NCBI GenBank assembly: GCA_903960515.1
Contig: CAJCBL010000359.1
Coordinates: 1 to 64,000 of the forward strand
Direction: 5' to 3'
DNA length: 64,000 bases
DNA from: an uncultured Verrucomicrobiota bacterium
Lineage (GTDB): Bacteria > Verrucomicrobiota > Verrucomicrobiia > Opitutales > Opitutaceae
How positions within the stretch are numbered: the first letter of the stretch is position 1; each line of letters begins with the position of its first letter. The position numbers and the translations under genes were made by a program. Below the pieces are notes generated by a model, which ran no database searches, was not told the DNA's origin, and saw nothing but the letters and a program-made list of their open reading frames with translations. Shown here one piece after another: positions 35,376-50,485 of the stretch.

Positions 35376-36656
35376 TCAATCCAGCACCGCTTCCGAACCG
35401 GGAAACACTCGCTCCTTGTCCGGGCCAACGCTGGTTTCAGCAACCCGCAGTCGGGCCGCGAGCACCAGCGACACCAGCACGAGCACTACGGATACCCAGC
35501 CGAGCATTCCGTAGTGCAGGATATGCCCGGCGGCGTCCTGGTCTACGATCCCTGCGGCCACCGTCACGGAAAGCCCGCCGGCGAGCTGTTGAAGGGCGGA
35601 GTTGAGGCTCATGAAGCCGCCCCGCTGCCGCGGCACCACGCAGGCGGTAACCATCGCCATCGCAGGCACGTAGCGCATCGAGTTCATCGTCATGAACAAG
35701 GCGGTGCTCACCAGCACCAGCGCCACCGGCCATACCGGCAGATGGGTCACCAGCAGCACTGTAAAAGTAGATACGATGGCGGCGGCGCGAAAGACGCGCA
35801 ACCGGCCATGCCGGTCGGCCAGCCAGCCCGCAGCGTTCATCGCCACCACCGAGGCGATTCCGCCACACACATACACCCAGGGCAGCAGGTGCTCGGGGTA
35901 TCCGCAGTTGGCCACCAGCGACGGGCTCAGGTAGGGAAACACGATGTAGGCCCCCAGAGCCATGGCCACGCTCAGTGCAAAGGCGCGCAGGTGATTGGGA
36001 TGCACCGCAATCTCCCGTGCCCGATGCAGCGACGCGCGCAAACCGCCCGGCTCGGGATGCGGCGCCACCGCGGGGAGCACTCGCGCCATCACCCCAAAGA
36101 TCAGCGCCGACAGCGCCGCGATGGCGATGAAGGGCCGGTGCCAATCCGCATGGCCCGCCAGCCAAAGACCGGCCGGGATGCCCGCAATCGATGCTACGGA
36201 GAAACCGGACATGACCATCCCGATGGCGGCCCCGCGACGCTCAAGCGGCACAAGGTCCCCGACCATCGCCAGGATGATGGAGGCCGTCACCCCTCCGAAC
36301 GCCCCGGCCAAGACGCGAGCGCCGAGCAGGAGCGGATACGTGGGCGCGAGTCCGCAGGAAAGCGTGGCGAATCCGAAGCCGGCGAAGACCCACAGCAGCG
36401 CGCGCTTCCGGTCGAAGCGATCGAGGGCAAAGGTGGCGAACAGCCCCGCGAAACCCGCACTGAAATTGTACACGGATACAAGCGAACCAAACTGCCCCGC
36501 TGAGATTGCGAAGGCCCGCATGAGCTGCGGGCCCAGCGGCATCATGATCATGAAATCCAGGGTGTGGGCGAACTGCGCCGCAGTAAGCAGCAGCAGCACC
36601 CAGCGCTCTCTACGGCGGTCCGAGATTTCGTGGTTCATGGAAACTGTGACCATCAT
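35376..36656 (-). CDS. MFS transporter, DHA1-type
   Basis: 426 residues with twelve predicted helices. 'ALDRFDRKRALLWVFAGFG' is the loop 2-3 MFS signature and 'LGARVLAGAFGGVTASIILA' is the antiporter-type helix-5 region. Such carriers are usually proton-driven exporters of drugs or sugars. The N-terminus has clustered Met codons (residues 1, 2 and 7), so the exact start is uncertain. It ends 12 bases after direct repeat B on the plus strand and stands alone. Confidence 0.87.
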   Translation of the reverse strand: MMVTVSMNHEISDRRRERWVLLLLTAAQFAHTLDFMIMMPLGPQLMRAFAISAGQFGSLVSVYNFSAGFAGLFATFALDRFDRKRALLWVFAGFGFATLSCGLAPTYPLLLGARVLAGAFGGVTASIILAMVGDLVPLERRGAAIGMVMSGFSVASIAGIPAGLWLAGHADWHRPFIAIAALSALIFGVMARVLPAVAPHPEPGGLRASLHRAREIAVHPNHLRAFALSVAMALGAYIVFPYLSPSLVANCGYPEHLLPWVYVCGGIASVVAMNAAGWLADRHGRLRVFRAAAIVSTFTVLLVTHLPVWPVALVLVSTALFMTMNSMRYVPAMAMVTACVVPRQRGGFMSLNSALQQLAGGLSVTVAAGIVDQDAAGHILHYGMLGWVSVVLVLVSLVLAARLRVAETSVGPDKERVFPGSEAVLD

Positions 36657-37161
36657 GCCCAGCCGGTGGGATGATCAATGGCAAACCCGATGGCGGCCCG
36701 GTTCCCGCAGACGAACTCTCGAAGCACCCGATATCCCGATACTGCTCCGGGCGTCCCGGGTTCTCTCCACCTGCGGGTAAACACCGCCCCTCATGTCCGT
36801 AGGATTCACCCACCGCACGCAATGCTGTTGGCGCCCCCCCCGAATCCATCTTCCAATGCGCAGCGCCGCGCCCCCCAACCAAGCAATTCCGCAGCGCGCC
36901 CGCTCCGATCTGTCCCCGAAGGAGGCAGGCCCGTCGCGGCGCTTCGCTGACGCAGAGCGCCGAATGCTGAACGCAGACAGAAGTAGCGGGCAGCGGGTAG
37001 CCTGTCTGCGTGCGGCCACGCACCGGCAGGCCCGGAGGTGAAAATCGCGTTCCGCACTCTGGCGTCTGCTCTCTTCATTCCCCGTTCAATCCGCCGCAGC
37101 CGCTCTCGCCCAGAAGGTGCGGACGCACGGTCCCAACCCGGTTGAACTGCGTGAACACGGC
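36657..37161. other. intergenic region between two MFS genes
   Basis: About 505 bases with no convincing gene on either strand. A 9-bp inverted repeat (CGCAGACAG at 36972-36980, CTGTCTGCG at 37002-37010) is present. Fragments such as 'GCGCTTCGCTGACGCAGAGC' resemble the spacer sequences near other repeats in this window. Confidence 0.4.
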
Positions 37162-38376
37162 TCACGTTATCCGGTTGAGGCGCGCGACCACCAGGCAAAG
37201 GCACACGGTGCCGGCGACCACGAACCAGGCGATGATTGCAGGCGAGAGCTGCGAGGCCACCCAACCGGCAGCGGCCGTCAGAAACGCCCCTCCGATGTAC
37301 GAGGCAAAGGTCTGGCGCCCGACCACCTTGCGCACCGCCTCCGGAGCGAAACGCTTGGGCACCTCATGCATCATGCAAGGATAGACCGGAGCAAACCCCA
37401 GCCCCAAGGCCACCAGCGCCGCCAGCGCCAGCCAGGGGGTGTTTGCCTGCGTGAAGAGCACGGCAGCAAACACGCCGAGCACGAGCCCCAACCTCACCAT
37501 CCGTCGGTTACCCCAGCGATTGGCGACCAAGCCGGCGAGGAGGCGGCCCCCGGTGATCGATCCGTAGTACGCCGCAGTGCAAATGCCGGCAGTGGCCAGC
37601 GACATCCCTCGCGACTCTACAAGAATCGTCGCAGCCCAGAGCCCGGCGGTGGCCTCGGTGCCTACATAGAGCGCAAACACCGCGGTGGAGAGCCACCCCG
37701 CCTCGGAATTCGCCGGCATGGAAGGCGAGCCGGCATGGTTATCGCCCACGGGGGCATCCGGCCCGCCACAGCGTGCCTCTGGCTGCGTGTCCCAAAGCCG
37801 GAGGGTGAGCAGGAAGAGCAGTGACAGGCCGAACTGCACCAAGGCGATGATCCCATAGCCGAGGCGCCAACCGGGGTCGGTTCGGAGCGAACAGGTCATG
37901 ATCAGCGGCCCGGCGGTAGCCCCGATGCCCCAGCAGGCGTGAAGCCAGTTCATGTGCCGGCTGCTGTAGTGACGGGCAACATAGCCGTTGAGCCCGGCAT
38001 CCACCGCTCCAGCGCCAAAGCCGAGCGGCACGGCCGCGAGCAGCATCCAGGCGAGGCTATGTGCCTGCGAGACCAGCAGCAATCCGGTGCCGGTGAGCGC
38101 GCAACTCACGAACACCACCGGGCCGGTACCGTAGCGGGACAGGATCGCCCCACTAAAGAATGCCGAACAGGCGGCCAGGAGCGTGACCACAAGGGCGAGA
38201 GTGCCGGCCAAGCCCACCGGCAGGACGAGCGCTCCATGCATCTGCGGCCACGCTACGCCGAGGGTGCCATCGGGCAGCCCCAGGCTGATATAGCCCAGGT
38301 AGATGATCGGCAGGAGAAACAGGGAGACGCGTCGCACCACGTGCTCGAAAATCGAGAATAACTGGAGCGGGGGCAA
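37162..38376 (-). CDS. MFS transporter, sugar-permease-like
   Basis: 404 residues with twelve hydrophobic segments. The N-terminal half has 'IIYLGYISLGLPDGTLGVAW', the motif of FucP/YfkF-type carriers that begin 'G-x-x-x-x-x-x-G-x-x-x-x-x-W'. 'GAGAVDAGLNGYVARHYSSR' and 'MNWLHACWGIGATAGP' are typical of the same subgroup. A soluble loop between helices 6 and 7 is Gly/Pro-rich. The substrate is unknown, and the family includes sugar importers and drug exporters. It is monocistronic. Confidence 0.85.
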   Translation of the reverse strand: MPPLQLFSIFEHVVRRVSLFLLPIIYLGYISLGLPDGTLGVAWPQMHGALVLPVGLAGTLALVVTLLAACSAFFSGAILSRYGTGPVVFVSCALTGTGLLLVSQAHSLAWMLLAAVPLGFGAGAVDAGLNGYVARHYSSRHMNWLHACWGIGATAGPLIMTCSLRTDPGWRLGYGIIALVQFGLSLLFLLTLRLWDTQPEARCGGPDAPVGDNHAGSPSMPANSEAGWLSTAVFALYVGTEATAGLWAATILVESRGMSLATAGICTAAYYGSITGGRLLAGLVANRWGNRRMVRLGLVLGVFAAVLFTQANTPWLALAALVALGLGFAPVYPCMMHEVPKRFAPEAVRKVVGRQTFASYIGGAFLTAAAGWVASQLSPAIIAWFVVAGTVCLCLVVARLNRIT

Positions 38377-38879
38377 TGCCGCAGTTGCTCGCAGCGCTCT
38401 TCATGGCGCCCCAATACAGCCGCAGTTGCCCATATCCAATCCGTTTCCATGCAGCGCCGTTATCGCTCTCCCCAATTTCCCACCGAAGGCGGCAGTGCTG
38501 TCGCCTGCAGGGACACCGCCGATTTGACAAAGGTAGCGCCTCCAGAGCCAACCTACGACCCGACTGAACGATTGCGGCTGCGGTTTTCGACTGCCCCCTT
38601 GGGCGGGCACGCGGAGCTTGCTCGGCAAGAGACCGGATTTTCGACCCTATCCCTTTGGAACACATCCGATCTTTGTTCCCTTTGATTGTCACGACGAGCA
38701 GGGAGCGAAGGCTGAACGACTGAAGGCTGAACCGCTTTGCGCACTCCATTTGGCTGCGTGCTTGGGTGCTCGGACGGCCCCACTATATTTCGGTTCGCGA
38801 CCAAGATGAGGCCCTATCGCGTGCAAGCACGCTCCTGCTATTTACACGTACTCGGCATTAGTCCCATCTTGAACGGGAC
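38377..38879. other. intergenic region with scattered repeats
   Basis: About 500 bases without a supported gene. At 38701-38745 the plus strand carries GGCTGAACGACTGAAGGCTG, the inverse of the 'ttcagcc' repeat. At 38816-38836 the phrase ATCGCGTGCAAGCACGCTCC occurs, which recurs at 38974-38993 and in part at 39212-39224. Confidence 0.5.
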
Positions 38880-39016
38880 TTAGCCGTGACCATGCAGTCG
38901 TGGCGCTTTGCGCTTCGGCAGTGCACGAACGTGCCCGCCGACGGCGCGTGCTTGCACGCGATCTGCGCTCTGAATCGCGTGCAAGCACGCTCCTTCGACT
39001 GCATGGTTACGGCTTA
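38880..39016. repeat. nested inverted-repeat element, about 137 bp
   Basis: Outer arms 38880-38900 and 38996-39016 pair at 19 of 21 positions. Inner arms GCGTGCTTGCACGCGAT (38946-38962) and ATCGCGTGCAAGCACGC (38974-38990) pair perfectly with an 11-base loop. The whole could fold as one long hairpin. The structure is that of a MITE or a paired REP unit. No transposase lies nearby. Confidence 0.75.
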
Positions 39017-39149
39017 GAATAGGCGCATCGCTGTGCTCTCTTACCGGCCGCTGTGAGCGGACAGAAATGCCGTTTCCAGGATCAACAGTGCGTCGAGGGG
39101 CAGGGCCCCCCGCGCACCGCCCGCTTCCGAACGAAAGCTATGTGGTTAA

Positions 39150-39183
39150 ATAAAAAGCCCCCGGCGATGAGCCGGGGGCTTTG
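39150..39183 (-). terminator. rho-independent terminator of the rpoBC operon
   Basis: On the minus strand a 12-bp perfect stem with a 5-base loop (39172-39183 with 39155-39166) is followed by TTTTTAT-like sequence. It lies about 57 bases after the rpoC stop. Confidence 0.92.
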
Positions 39184-39239
39184 AAACTATTTGGGAAATA
39201 TGCGGGCGTCACGTGCAAGCACGCCCTGCATATCGAGGC

Positions 39240-43352
<4,113 letters not shown>

Positions 43353-43396
43353 TATCGGAATAGGCTCTGAATTATTGGCAGGTGTTGGGGGGCCGC

Positions 43397-46300
43397 TCAG
43401 ATCGCGGTCTTCTTGGACAGCCGGACATCAAGGCCCAGGCTCTGCATTTCCTTCACGAGAACGTTGAACGATTCCGGTGTGCCGGCTTGGAGCGTATTAT
43501 CGCCCTTCACCAGCGACTCGTAGATCTTGGTGCGGCCGTTGACGTCGTCGGACTTCACCGTGAGAAGTTCCTGCAACGTGAAGGCGGCGCCGTAGGCCTC
43601 GAGGGCCCAGACTTCCATTTCGCCGAAGCGCTGGCCACCGTATTGCGCCTTGCCGCCCAGCGGTTGCTGGGTGACGAGCGAGTACGGACCCACCGCACGA
43701 GCATGGATCTTGTGCGACACGAGATGGTTCAGCTTCATCATATAGATGTAGCCGACGACGACCTCCTGATCGAGTTTCTCACCGGTGCGGCCGTCGAACA
43801 GAGTGGCCTTGCCGTGGACTCCCACGTTCGGGGCCTTCCAGGTGTCGCCACGCTTTGCGGCGGACTCCTTCTCATTGTCGGAAACGACCTTGAGATATTC
43901 GCGGATCTTCTTCTCGGGGATGCCGTCGAAGACCGGGGTGGCGACCTTGATGCCGAGCTTTTTGCAAGCCCAGCCCAAATGGGTCTCGAGCACCTGCCCG
44001 ACGTTCATACGCGATGGCACGCCCAGCGGGTTGAGGCAGATTTCGATCGGAGTGCCATCCGGCAAGAAAGGCATGTCCTCCTGGGGCACGATCTTGGCGA
44101 CCACACCCTTGTTGCCGTGGCGGCCGGCCATCTTATCGCCGACCTCCAGCTTCTGCTTGGTGGCAACATAGACCTTCACCTGCTTGATCACGCCGGACGA
44201 AATATCGTCGCCGGCCTCGATGGAACCCACCTTGCGTTCGCGGTCTCCCTCGAGCTCATCGAACTTGGTCTGATACGAGCCGATGATCTCCATGATCTTG
44301 ATGCGCACGGGCGACGGATCGATCTCGATATGCTTCGAGACGGCCGCGAGCTTGCGCAGGAGGGTCTTGGTGATCTTGCGATTGGCGGGGATGATGATTT
44401 CGCCGGTGTCGCCATTGATGACGTCGAGCGGAATCTTTTCTCCGAGGAGAATATTGGAGAGCGATTCGGTAAGACCCTCGCGGAGCTTGTCGATCTGCGT
44501 CTTATATTCCTCGTTGATCTGCTTGGACTGGCGGCGACGGTCGGAGGGGCTGAGCTTCTCCTTCTCGAAGTCGATGCGGCTGGAGACCTTCACGTCCATG
44601 ATGATGCCATAGACGCCGGAGGGGACGACCAGCGAGGTGTCCTTCACATCGGCAGCCTTTTCACCGAAGATGGCGCGGAGGAGTTTCTCCTCGGGCGCGA
44701 GCTCGGTCTCGGACTTCGGGGTGATCTTGCCGACGAGGATGTCGCCGGGCTTCACCTCGGCACCGATACGGATGATGCCGTTATGGTCGAGGTTCTTGAG
44801 CGCTTCTTCGCCAACATTGGGGATATCGCGCGTGATTTCCTCCGGCCCGAGCTTGGTGTCGCGGGCGGTGACCTCGAATTCCTGAATATGGATCGAGGTG
44901 AAAATGTCCTCCTTCAGGACCTTCTCGGAAATAAGGATGGCGTCCTCGAAGTTATACCCGTTCCAAGGCATGAACGCCACGAGGATATTGCGACCCAGAG
45001 CGATCTCGCCCTTGTCGGTCGAGGGACCGTCGGCGATGATCTCACCGGCTTTTACCTTCTGGCCCTTCTTGACGATAGGCCGCTGGTTGAAGCAGGTACC
45101 GGCGTTGGAGCGCATGAACTTGCGCATCTCGTACACCCATACATGGGTCTTCTCGTCGGTAATCGGGTTGCGGTCGAAGTTGCGCGGGAGTTCGCCGTCC
45201 TTTGTGAGGACGATGCGCTTGGCGTCGACAGAAGCCACGACGCCATTTTCGATGGCGACGAGCACGGTCTTGGAATCGCGGGCGACGCGCTCTTCGATAC
45301 CGGTGCCCACCACGGGGGCATCGGCCTGGAGCAGCGGCACACCTTGGCGTTGCATGTTCGAACCCATGAGCGCGCGATTGGCATCGTCGTGCTCAAGGAA
45401 GGGGATCATACCGGCGGCCACCGAAACGAGCTGTTTCGGTGAAACGTCCATGAGGTGTACTTCCTTCGAATCTACTTCGAGGAAGTTGCCACGGTCACGA
45501 ACGGTAACCTTGCCGATAAAAGTACCCTTCTCGTCGACTTCGGAGTTGGCCTGGGCGATAACCTTGCCCTCCTCCTGGTCGGCGGTGAAATACTCGATCT
45601 TGTCGGTAACGCGGCCGTCTTTGCAGACGCGGTAAGGCGTCTCAATAAAGCCGAATTCGTTGACGCGTGAATAGAGCGAGAGGGAATTGATTAGACCGAT
45701 ATTCGGACCTTCAGGGGTCTCGATTGGGCAGATGCGGCCGTAGTGCGAGGGATGCACGTCGCGCACCTCGAAACCGGCGCGGTCGCGGTTAAGACCACCC
45801 GGCCCGAGTGCAGAGAGACGACGCTTGTGCGTGAGCTCCGCCAACGGGTTGATCTGGTCCATGAACTGCGAGAGCTGACTGCGCGCGAAGAAATCGCGGA
45901 TCACCGTCGTCAGAGCCTTCGGATTGATAAGCTTCTGCGGGGTGATCGAGTCCACGCTCTGGTCATAAAGGGTCATGCGCTCGCGCACCAAGCGTTCGGT
46001 ACGGGAGAGACCCACGCGGCACTGGTTGGCGAGCAGTTCGCCCACGGTACGCACGCGACGGGAACCGAGATGATCGATATCGTCTACGATACCCTCACCG
46101 CGGCGGAGTTTAACCAGGTACTTGGTGGACTCTACAATGTCCTCGGAGTTGAGGATGCGGGTATCCAGGCTGGTCTTGAGGCCGAGCTTCTGGTTGACCT
46201 TATAGCGGCCCACGCGGCCGAGATCATAGCGCTTCGGATCGAAAAATAGACGCTTGAGGAGGGCCTTGGCGTTGGCGGTCGTCGGCGGCTCGCCGGGGCG

Positions 46301-47224
46301 CAGACGCTTATAGATTTCCTTGAGTGCCTCTTCCTCGTTGCGGGTGGGATCCTTCTTGAGGGAACGGATGATCACGCCCTCGTCGCCAGCGGTATCGATC
46401 ACGCGCATGGTCGTGATCTCGTGCTTCTCGAAGGTACGAACGATGGCCTTGGTGAGCGGCTCGAAGGCGCGGGCGAGAACCACGCCCTGCTGCGCGTCGA
46501 TTACGTCCTCAACCAGGACGAGGGTGGAGACGTTATCGATGTCGAGGGCCTTGGAGACCTTGAGGTCCTTGATCTCGTAGAAAAGATTGAGGATGTCGAT
46601 GTCGCTCGAGTAGCCGATCGCGCGAAGCATCGTCGTGATGAGGAACTTGCGGCGACGGCGACGGCGGTCGAGATAGACATAGAGGAGGTCGTTATTGTCG
46701 AACTGGACCTCCAGCCAAGTGCCGCGATCGGGAATGATGCGGAAAGAGTGCAGCAGCTTGCCGTTGGGGTGGGTGGCCACCTCGAAGCACAAGCCGGGCG
46801 AACGATGGAGCTGGGAGACCACGACGCGCTCGGCGCCGTTGATGATGAAGGAGCCGCGCTCGGTCACCATGGGGATCTCGCCCATGTAGATCTCCTCGTC
46901 CTTGATATAGTCGCCTTCGCGCAGGCGCAACTTCACATACAGAGGCACCGAATAGGTGATGCCTTCGCGCAAGCACTCGATCTCGGAGTTCTTGGAATCT
47001 CCGAGGGTGTAGGATACATACTCGAGGACGAGCCGCTCGTCGTAGGAGTTGATCGGGAAGACTTCGCGGAAGACCGCCTCCAAGCCCTGCGCCTTGCGTT
47101 GGCTCTGGGAAATCTCTTTCTGCAGATACTCCATATAGGAGTTGATCTGAATCTCGATGAGATTCGGAGGCTGGATGACTTCTCGCAGCTTACCGAAATT
47201 TAGGCGTTCTTGTGTGGCGGCCAT
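43397..47224 (-). CDS. rpoB: RNA polymerase beta subunit
   Basis: 1275 residues. The rifampicin-pocket region is present and looks wild type ('[20 protein letters not shown]' then 'RLSALGPGG'), including the Asp, His and Ser that commonly mutate in resistance. The conserved 'GRHGNKGVV' and C-terminal '[20 protein letters not shown]' are present. No large lineage insert disrupts it. A strong hairpin separates it from rplL upstream. Length is near that of other bacteria with compact beta subunits. Confidence 0.98.
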   Translation of the reverse strand: MAATQERLNFGKLREVIQPPNLIEIQINSYMEYLQKEISQSQRKAQGLEAVFREVFPINSYDERLVLEYVSYTLGDSKNSEIECLREGITYSVPLYVKLRLREGDYIKDEEIYMGEIPMVTERGSFIINGAERVVVSQLHRSPGLCFEVATHPNGKLLHSFRIIPDRGTWLEVQFDNNDLLYVYLDRRRRRRKFLITTMLRAIGYSSDIDILNLFYEIKDLKVSKALDIDNVSTLVLVEDVIDAQQGVVLARAFEPLTKAIVRTFEKHEITTMRVIDTAGDEGVIIRSLKKDPTRNEEEALKEIYKRLRPGEPPTTANAKALLKRLFFDPKRYDLGRVGRYKVNQKLGLKTSLDTRILNSEDIVESTKYLVKLRRGEGIVDDIDHLGSRRVRTVGELLANQCRVGLSRTERLVRERMTLYDQSVDSITPQKLINPKALTTVIRDFFARSQLSQFMDQINPLAELTHKRRLSALGPGGLNRDRAGFEVRDVHPSHYGRICPIETPEGPNIGLINSLSLYSRVNEFGFIETPYRVCKDGRVTDKIEYFTADQEEGKVIAQANSEVDEKGTFIGKVTVRDRGNFLEVDSKEVHLMDVSPKQLVSVAAGMIPFLEHDDANRALMGSNMQRQGVPLLQADAPVVGTGIEERVARDSKTVLVAIENGVVASVDAKRIVLTKDGELPRNFDRNPITDEKTHVWVYEMRKFMRSNAGTCFNQRPIVKKGQKVKAGEIIADGPSTDKGEIALGRNILVAFMPWNGYNFEDAILISEKVLKEDIFTSIHIQEFEVTARDTKLGPEEITRDIPNVGEEALKNLDHNGIIRIGAEVKPGDILVGKITPKSETELAPEEKLLRAIFGEKAADVKDTSLVVPSGVYGIIMDVKVSSRIDFEKEKLSPSDRRRQSKQINEEYKTQIDKLREGLTESLSNILLGEKIPLDVINGDTGEIIIPANRKITKTLLRKLAAVSKHIEIDPSPVRIKIMEIIGSYQTKFDELEGDRERKVGSIEAGDDISSGVIKQVKVYVATKQKLEVGDKMAGRHGNKGVVAKIVPQEDMPFLPDGTPIEICLNPLGVPSRMNVGQVLETHLGWACKKLGIKVATPVFDGIPEKKIREYLKVVSDNEKESAAKRGDTWKAPNVGVHGKATLFDGRTGEKLDQEVVVGYIYMMKLNHLVSHKIHARAVGPYSLVTQQPLGGKAQYGGQRFGEMEVWALEAYGAAFTLQELLTVKSDDVNGRTKIYESLVKGDNTLQAGTPESFNVLVKEMQSLGLDVRLSKKTAI

Positions 47225-47338
47225 TGTGATTCCCGAGTGTTAGATATACGAGCTGGCGTGGTTTCGCCGAGCCCTCACGTCTGCGCACCGTATGGCGCTG
47301 CGCAGGCGTGAGGGGACGGACAATGCGGAAAAGCGGAA

Positions 47339-47367
47339 GGACAGGCCGGGGCGAACCCGGCCTGTCC
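47339..47367 (-). promoter_or_regulatory. hairpin between rplL and rpoB, possible attenuator or processing site
   Basis: A 12-bp perfect stem (47339-47350 with 47356-47367, 5-base loop) lies in the rplL-rpoB gap. No long U-tract follows on the minus strand, so partial termination or RNase III processing, both known at this place in other bacteria, is more likely than full termination. Confidence 0.55.
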
Positions 47368-47405
47368 GAAAGCAGACACGTTGTAGGAAATGACGTCCGA
47401 CAACT

Positions 47406-47789
<384 letters not shown>

Positions 47790-47938
47790 GGTATCAGAGA
47801 AGCGGCTAGCACCCGAGCGGTTGTGCCGGGCATTTAAGGGACGTATCCCCTAGCCTACTTACAGTTGACGGTTGCTGTTGCGGATTCCCGCAGACCGAAG
47901 CCTGCGGGAAAATTGTTATAAGGCAGCGAGCTCGCCGA

Positions 47939-48451
47939 TTAGGCGGCGGCGCGAACCTTGGCTTGGAGGACGTTGACCAGCGACTGCGGCACACCATTGA
48001 GCACCCGCACGAGGCTGGTGGCCGGGGTGTTGAGCAGGCTGAGGAACTGAGCGCGCAGCACCTCGATCGGCGGCAGCTCGGAGAGGCGCACGACTTCGGC
48101 GGGATTGAAAACCTTGCCGCCGACAACGCCGCCCTTGATATCGAGCTTCTTGGTGTCGTCGAAGAATTTCTTGACGATCTTGGCGGCGCCGGAGGCATTG
48201 CGGCCACCCACGATGATCGCCGTCTGGCCGGAGAGCATGCTCTCGAACTCAGGGAGACCGGCCGCCTTGGCGGCGACGCGAAGGGAGCTGTTCTTTACGA
48301 CATGAAACTCGGCCTGTTCAGGGGCGAGCTTCGTGCGCAGCGCCGCTACATCGGCGACGGTCACCTTCTGATAATTGGTGATGAGAAGGTAGTCCGACTT
48401 CTTCAGATGCCGGGAGACTTCCTCAATGAGATACTTTTTCTCGGAACGCAT
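47939..48451 (-). CDS. rplJ: ribosomal protein uL10
   Basis: 170 residues. 'MRSEKKYLIEEVSRHLKKSD' begins the rRNA-binding domain. 'FHVVKNSSLRVAAKAAGLPE' and 'LSGQTAIIVG' are typical. The C-terminal helix binds L7/L12 dimers. In many bacteria L10 with L12 represses its own mRNA; no leader structure was identified here. It lies 12 bases from rplA. Confidence 0.96.
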   Translation of the reverse strand: MRSEKKYLIEEVSRHLKKSDYLLITNYQKVTVADVAALRTKLAPEQAEFHVVKNSSLRVAAKAAGLPEFESMLSGQTAIIVGGRNASGAAKIVKKFFDDTKKLDIKGGVVGGKVFNPAEVVRLSELPPIEVLRAQFLSLLNTPATSLVRVLNGVPQSLVNVLQAKVRAAA

Positions 48452-48463
48452 GGCGGAGCGGCG

Positions 48464-49156
48464 TTAGAATTTGGAATATTCGCTGGTGGCGAGGGCGATG
48501 CCAGGGCTCATCGAAGCCGAGAGCGTGGCACTCAGGATGAAGCGACCCTTGAGCGTGGCCGGCTTCGACTTGCCTACGGCATTGATAACCGCGGCGACGT
48601 TCTCGAGAATCTGCTCGGGGGTGAAGGAGCGCTTGCCCACGGGAATCCCGAGGTTGGCGGCCTTGTCCATCTTGAACTCCACGCGGCCGGCTTTCACTTC
48701 CTTGATCGCCTGGGCGATATTGTCGGTGACGGTGCCGGACTTCGGATTGGGCATGAGGCCCTTGGGTCCGAGCACGCGGGCTACGGCGCGAACTTCCTTC
48801 ATCGCGGCCGTGGTGGACACAGCGATATCGAAATCCACCCAACCGGTGAGGATCTTTTCGATAACCTCTTTAAGTCCGGCTACATCGGCGCCGGCAGCCA
48901 AGGCGGCTGCGGGATCGTCGGTGAAGACGAGAACGCGCACCTTCTTGCCGCTGCCGTTGGGCAGGGGGGTGGTGCCGCGCACCATCTGGTCGCCCTGGGT
49001 CGGGTCGACGCCCAGGCGGAACGCGAGTTCGACGGTCTCGTCGAACTTGGCCTTGGGGAAACGGGCGAGAGTGTCGACCGCCTCCTTGAGGGCGAATTCT
49101 TTAGTGAGGTCCGCAACTTTCAGCGCGTTGCGGAACCGTTTGCTTTGCTTGGCCAT
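48464..49156 (-). CDS. rplA: ribosomal protein uL1
   Basis: 230 residues, the normal length. 'FDETVELAFRLGVDPTQGDQ', 'GTTPLPNGSGKKVRVLVF' and 'GPKGLMPNPKSGTVT' are uL1 signatures. The protein forms the L1 stalk and represses the L11 operon by binding its leader in other bacteria. It lies 68 bases after rplK and before rplJ. Confidence 0.97.
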   Translation of the reverse strand: MAKQSKRFRNALKVADLTKEFALKEAVDTLARFPKAKFDETVELAFRLGVDPTQGDQMVRGTTPLPNGSGKKVRVLVFTDDPAAALAAGADVAGLKEVIEKILTGWVDFDIAVSTTAAMKEVRAVARVLGPKGLMPNPKSGTVTDNIAQAIKEVKAGRVEFKMDKAANLGIPVGKRSFTPEQILENVAAVINAVGKSKPATLKGRFILSATLSASMSPGIALATSEYSKF

Positions 49157-49224
49157 GGTGGTTGGGTTTGCGGTTCAAACGTCTCGCGCTGCGAGACTCC
49201 CGCGATTATATGGAGGAGAGGGAA

Positions 49225-49650
49225 TCAGTCGATGACGTCGATGCCCATGCTGCGGGCCGTGCCGGCGATCACTTTGATGGCTGCATCGTCGCTCTTGGAA
49301 TTGAGATCGGCCTTCTTGAGCTTGGCGATCTCGAGCAATTGCTTCTTGGTGACCTTGCCGACCTTGTCCTTGTTGGGCTTGGCGGAGCCGGAGGCCACAT
49401 TGCAGGCCTTCTTGAGAAGGACAGAAGCCGGCGGCGACTTGAGGATATAGGTGAACGACTTGTCGGTATAGACCGTGATAACCACGGGCAGGATCATGCC
49501 GTTCTGATCCTTGGTCTTGGCGTTGAAGTCCTTGCAGAACGCCATGATGTTGACGCCTTGGGCGCCAAGCGCGGGGCCGACCGGGGGCGCGGGATTCGCG
49601 GCGCCGGCAGGCAGTTGGAGACGGATGATGCCGTGAACTTTCTTGGCCAT
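49225..49650 (-). CDS. rplK: ribosomal protein uL11
   Basis: 141 residues. '[20 protein letters not shown]' is the N-terminal thiostrepton/RelA-responsive region. '[19 protein letters not shown]' and the C-terminal '[15 protein letters not shown]' are the rRNA-binding parts. It sits at the GTPase centre. The gene follows nusG by 29 bases. Confidence 0.97.
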   Translation of the reverse strand: MAKKVHGIIRLQLPAGAANPAPPVGPALGAQGVNIMAFCKDFNAKTKDQNGMILPVVITVYTDKSFTYILKSPPASVLLKKACNVASGSAKPNKDKVGKVTKKQLLEIAKLKKADLNSKSDDAAIKVIAGTARSMGIDVID

Positions 49651-49679
49651 GGGAAAAAGCAGTTAGCGGGGGAGACGGG

Positions 49680-50258
49680 TTAGCTGGCGATGCGTTCGAT
49701 CTGCCAGTATTCGAGCTCGACCGGGGTGAAACGGCCGAAGATGGAAACAGAAATCTTGAGCTTGCCGCGCTCGGGATCGATCTCGTCGATGCGGCCGGTA
49801 AGGTTGAGGAAGGGGCCGTCGTTGATCTTGACCTCTTCGCCCACCTCGTAACTGACCTTGGGTACTTCCTTGCCGGAGGCCGCTTCCACACGGGTGCGGA
49901 TATCCTCGATCTCGGCAGGGCGCAGGGGCGACGGGCGGTCGCCGCCAACAAAGCCGATCACGCCCGGGGCTTCCCGGACGAAATACCACGGCTTGTTCAT
50001 GACCATCCCATTTTCGTCGTACAGTTTCATCTGCACGAAGACATATCCGGGGATGAGCTTGCGCTCCTTGGTGGTCTTCTTGCCACGCTTTACCTCGACG
50101 ACCTGTTCCGTGGGGAGCAAGACCTCGAAGATATGATCGTCGAGCTCTTCCACTTTACGGAAGCGCTCTATATATAGCTTCACCTTGCCCTCTTGGCCGG
50201 AGAGCGTGTGCACGGCAAACCACTGCGTGCCTTGGGGAACGGTCATATCGGCGGGCAT
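49680..50258 (-). CDS. nusG: transcription termination/antitermination protein NusG
   Basis: 192 residues from the ATG at 50258; an ATG four codons later (50246) is possible. The NGN domain spans 'WFAVHTLSGQEGKVKLYIER' to 'GVIGFVGGDRPSPL'. The KOW domain is 'YEVGEEVKINDGPFLNLTGR'. It couples RNA polymerase to ribosomes or Rho. A longer open frame upstream covers secE and is not coding in this frame. It is 14 bases from secE. Confidence 0.96.
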   Translation of the reverse strand: MPADMTVPQGTQWFAVHTLSGQEGKVKLYIERFRKVEELDDHIFEVLLPTEQVVEVKRGKKTTKERKLIPGYVFVQMKLYDENGMVMNKPWYFVREAPGVIGFVGGDRPSPLRPAEIEDIRTRVEAASGKEVPKVSYEVGEEVKINDGPFLNLTGRIDEIDPERGKLKISVSIFGRFTPVELEYWQIERIAS

Positions 50259-50272
50259 AGGGATGGAGTTTG

Positions 50273-50476
50273 TCAGCTCACCCAGGAGGTGAACAGATCG
50301 ACGACTTGATACAGCGAGAAATCCGAGAGGCTGGTGAACAGCCCCAAGAGCACGGATGCCACGATGACAAGCAAGGTGGACTCGCGGAGCTCCGGGAATG
50401 CCGGCCAGGAAGCCTTCTTGAGCTCGGCGATCATCTCGCCGAAGAAGACTCGGATGCTGCGGAACGGGTTTTTCAT
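50273..50476 (-). CDS. secE: preprotein translocase subunit SecE
   Basis: 67 residues, the short form with a single C-terminal membrane helix ('LLVIVASVLLGLFTSL'). The amphipathic helix and hinge 'FFGEMIAELKKASWPAFPEL' is diagnostic. It stabilises SecY. A start further upstream (50515) would run into tRNA-Trp. It is in the universal tuf-tRNA-Trp-secE-nusG order. Confidence 0.95.
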   Translation of the reverse strand: MKNPFRSIRVFFGEMIAELKKASWPAFPELRESTLLVIVASVLLGLFTSLSDFSLYQVVDLFTSWVS

Positions 50477-50485
50477 GTACGAAGG

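Noticed and set aside
34817-35379. Short cysteine/arginine-rich frames on the minus strand in the direct repeats
   Set aside because: They repeat because the DNA repeats. Frames differ between copies in length and ends, and no start signal is present.
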